Shown: positions 63,694 through 64,000 of the stretch, piece by piece
How the letters are laid out: each line of letters starts with the position of its first letter
Position numbering within the stretch: the first letter of the stretch is position 1
Source: Halarcobacter mediterraneus
GTDB taxonomy: Bacteria; Campylobacterota; Campylobacteria; Campylobacterales; Arcobacteraceae
Reading direction: 5' to 3'
NCBI RefSeq assembly: GCF_004116625.1
Contig: NZ_NXIE01000005.1
Location: forward strand, 124,001 to 188,000
Length of the DNA: 64,000 nucleotides
Program-made: the position numbers and the translations under genes
The notes under the pieces: model-generated
What the model was told of the DNA's origin: nothing
The model's input: the letters and a program-made list of their open reading frames with translations, nothing else
Database searches by the model: none

Positions 63694-64000
63694 ATGCTTT
63701 CTAAAAATAGAACTTTAATAAAATATATACTTTTATTTATATTCTTAACTACATTTTCTATTGTAATAATTTTTTATAATAAAAATAGTAGTTTAGATGA
63801 AGAAAAAGATAATATATTTGTTAAAAGTACTAATATTCTTAATAAATATAAAAAAAGAACATTTGATGAGTCAGAACATTTCTTTTTAACTTATGTTAAA
63901 GAAAATAAAGTTCTTCAAAATATTTTATCTCAAGAGTTATCAGATAAAGAAAAGTTTGAAAGAATAAAACAAGTTTTTGATAAAGAGATAGAACATTTTA
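63694..64000 (+). CDS. Membrane sensor protein, N-terminal fragment
   Basis: ATG at 63694 opens 102 codons that run off the window. A transmembrane helix (about 9-27) is followed by a charged, helical extracytoplasmic segment (LSDKEKFERIKQVFDKEIEHF is its last visible part). The start of a histidine kinase or a diguanylate cyclase would look like this; with a response regulator eight bases upstream a kinase is the likelier reading. The effector domain is outside the window. Confidence 0.65.
   Translation, partial: MLSKNRTLIKYILLFIFLTTFSIVIIFYNKNSSLDEEKDNIFVKSTNILNKYKKRTFDESEHFFLTYVKENKVLQNILSQELSDKEKFERIKQVFDKEIEHF

Noticed and set aside
1-64000. CRISPR arrays, insertion sequences, prophage or integrase genes, tRNA and rRNA genes
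   Set aside because: No spaced direct repeats, transposase or integrase motifs, or tRNA cloverleaf segments were noticed on reading both strands.
1-64000. sigma54-type (GG-N10-GC) promoters ahead of flagellar genes
   Set aside because: None was noticed ahead of flgG, cheY, fliN or the FlaG-like gene; the regions instead hold TATAAT boxes. A matrix scan would be needed to exclude them fully.

Overview
The window is a low-GC chromosome segment of a Campylobacterota (Epsilonproteobacteria), most likely an Arcobacter-group organism. The reasons are the very AT-rich codon use, frequent TTG/GTG starts, a purE-glyQ-Nif3-zinc ribbon-waaA-rluA-ffh-rpsP-khpA-rimM gene order like that known from Campylobacter and Helicobacter, and a very large contiguous flagellar cluster with Campylobacterota-type accessory genes. 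No tRNA, rRNA, CRISPR array, insertion sequence or prophage was recognised. Coding density is very high: the longest gene-free stretches are about 150 bases (9482-9638, 4461-4613, 55048-55199, 58167-58310), so no stretch exceeds 300 bases.

Layout. (1) 1-7090, + strand: end of purE, then a housekeeping block (glycyl-tRNA synthetase alpha, Nif3-like protein, FlgZ-like zinc ribbon protein, Kdo transferase, pseudouridine synthase, SRP GTPase, S16, KH protein, RimM). The block stops at rimM; the usual next genes trmD and rplS are not there. (2) 7103-9481, - strand: a three-gene unit flgG - Lys/Glu-rich repeat protein - SPOR-like membrane protein. (3) 9639-39014/41152, + strand: about 31 kb of motility genes: cheY-cheZ-like, flgF-like, flgB, fliF, fliG, fliH, fliN, flgD, two tandem hook-protein paralogues, a coiled-coil protein, a TPR protein (PflB-like candidate), a FlaG-like protein, fliY, motA, motB, flgJ, a FlgN-like chaperone, a short FlgA-like protein, flhF, flhG, a small membrane protein, fliE, flgC, fliK, fliR, flhB, a second TPR protein (PflA-like candidate), fliI, flgL and flhA. 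(4) 41152-45151: a BatD-like protein, a HlyD-like adaptor, an MFS transporter and, convergent, bioD. (5) 45256-50792: a GGDEF/EAL protein, clpS-clpA and a lipoprotein cytochrome c. (6) 50800-55047, - strand: panB-ruvB-AI-2E family permease-MFS transporter with a His-rich tail. (7) 55200-57643: trpA, bpt, a periplasmic protein and fur; convergent fldA. (8) 58311-64000: a Spy-like protein with an OmpR-type regulator and sensor kinase, a HI0933-type flavoprotein with an apparent ATA start, a TlpD-like soluble chemoreceptor, a single-domain response regulator and the start of a sensor protein.

How it fits together. The flagellar genes encode the rod, MS/C ring, export ATPase and gate parts, hook, stator, placement GTPases (FlhF/FlhG) and chemotaxis output (CheY/CheZ). 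The window lacks fliM, fliP, fliQ, fliA, flgM, flgK, flgH, flgI and the filament genes. Two of the gaps sit exactly where Campylobacter and Helicobacter carry fliA (after flhG and its small membrane-protein neighbour) and flgM (between flgJ and flgN), which suggests a flagellar hierarchy without sigma28. The promoters visible upstream of flagellar transcription units look like ordinary TATAAT boxes. The most unusual observations are a CheZ-like protein whose long acidic tail repeats a FliM-like CheY-docking motif, a repeated short motif in the long disordered FliK, an ATA start codon overlapping a stop codon, and an 11-bp-periodic GTTAA repeat upstream of the Spy-like/two-component operon.
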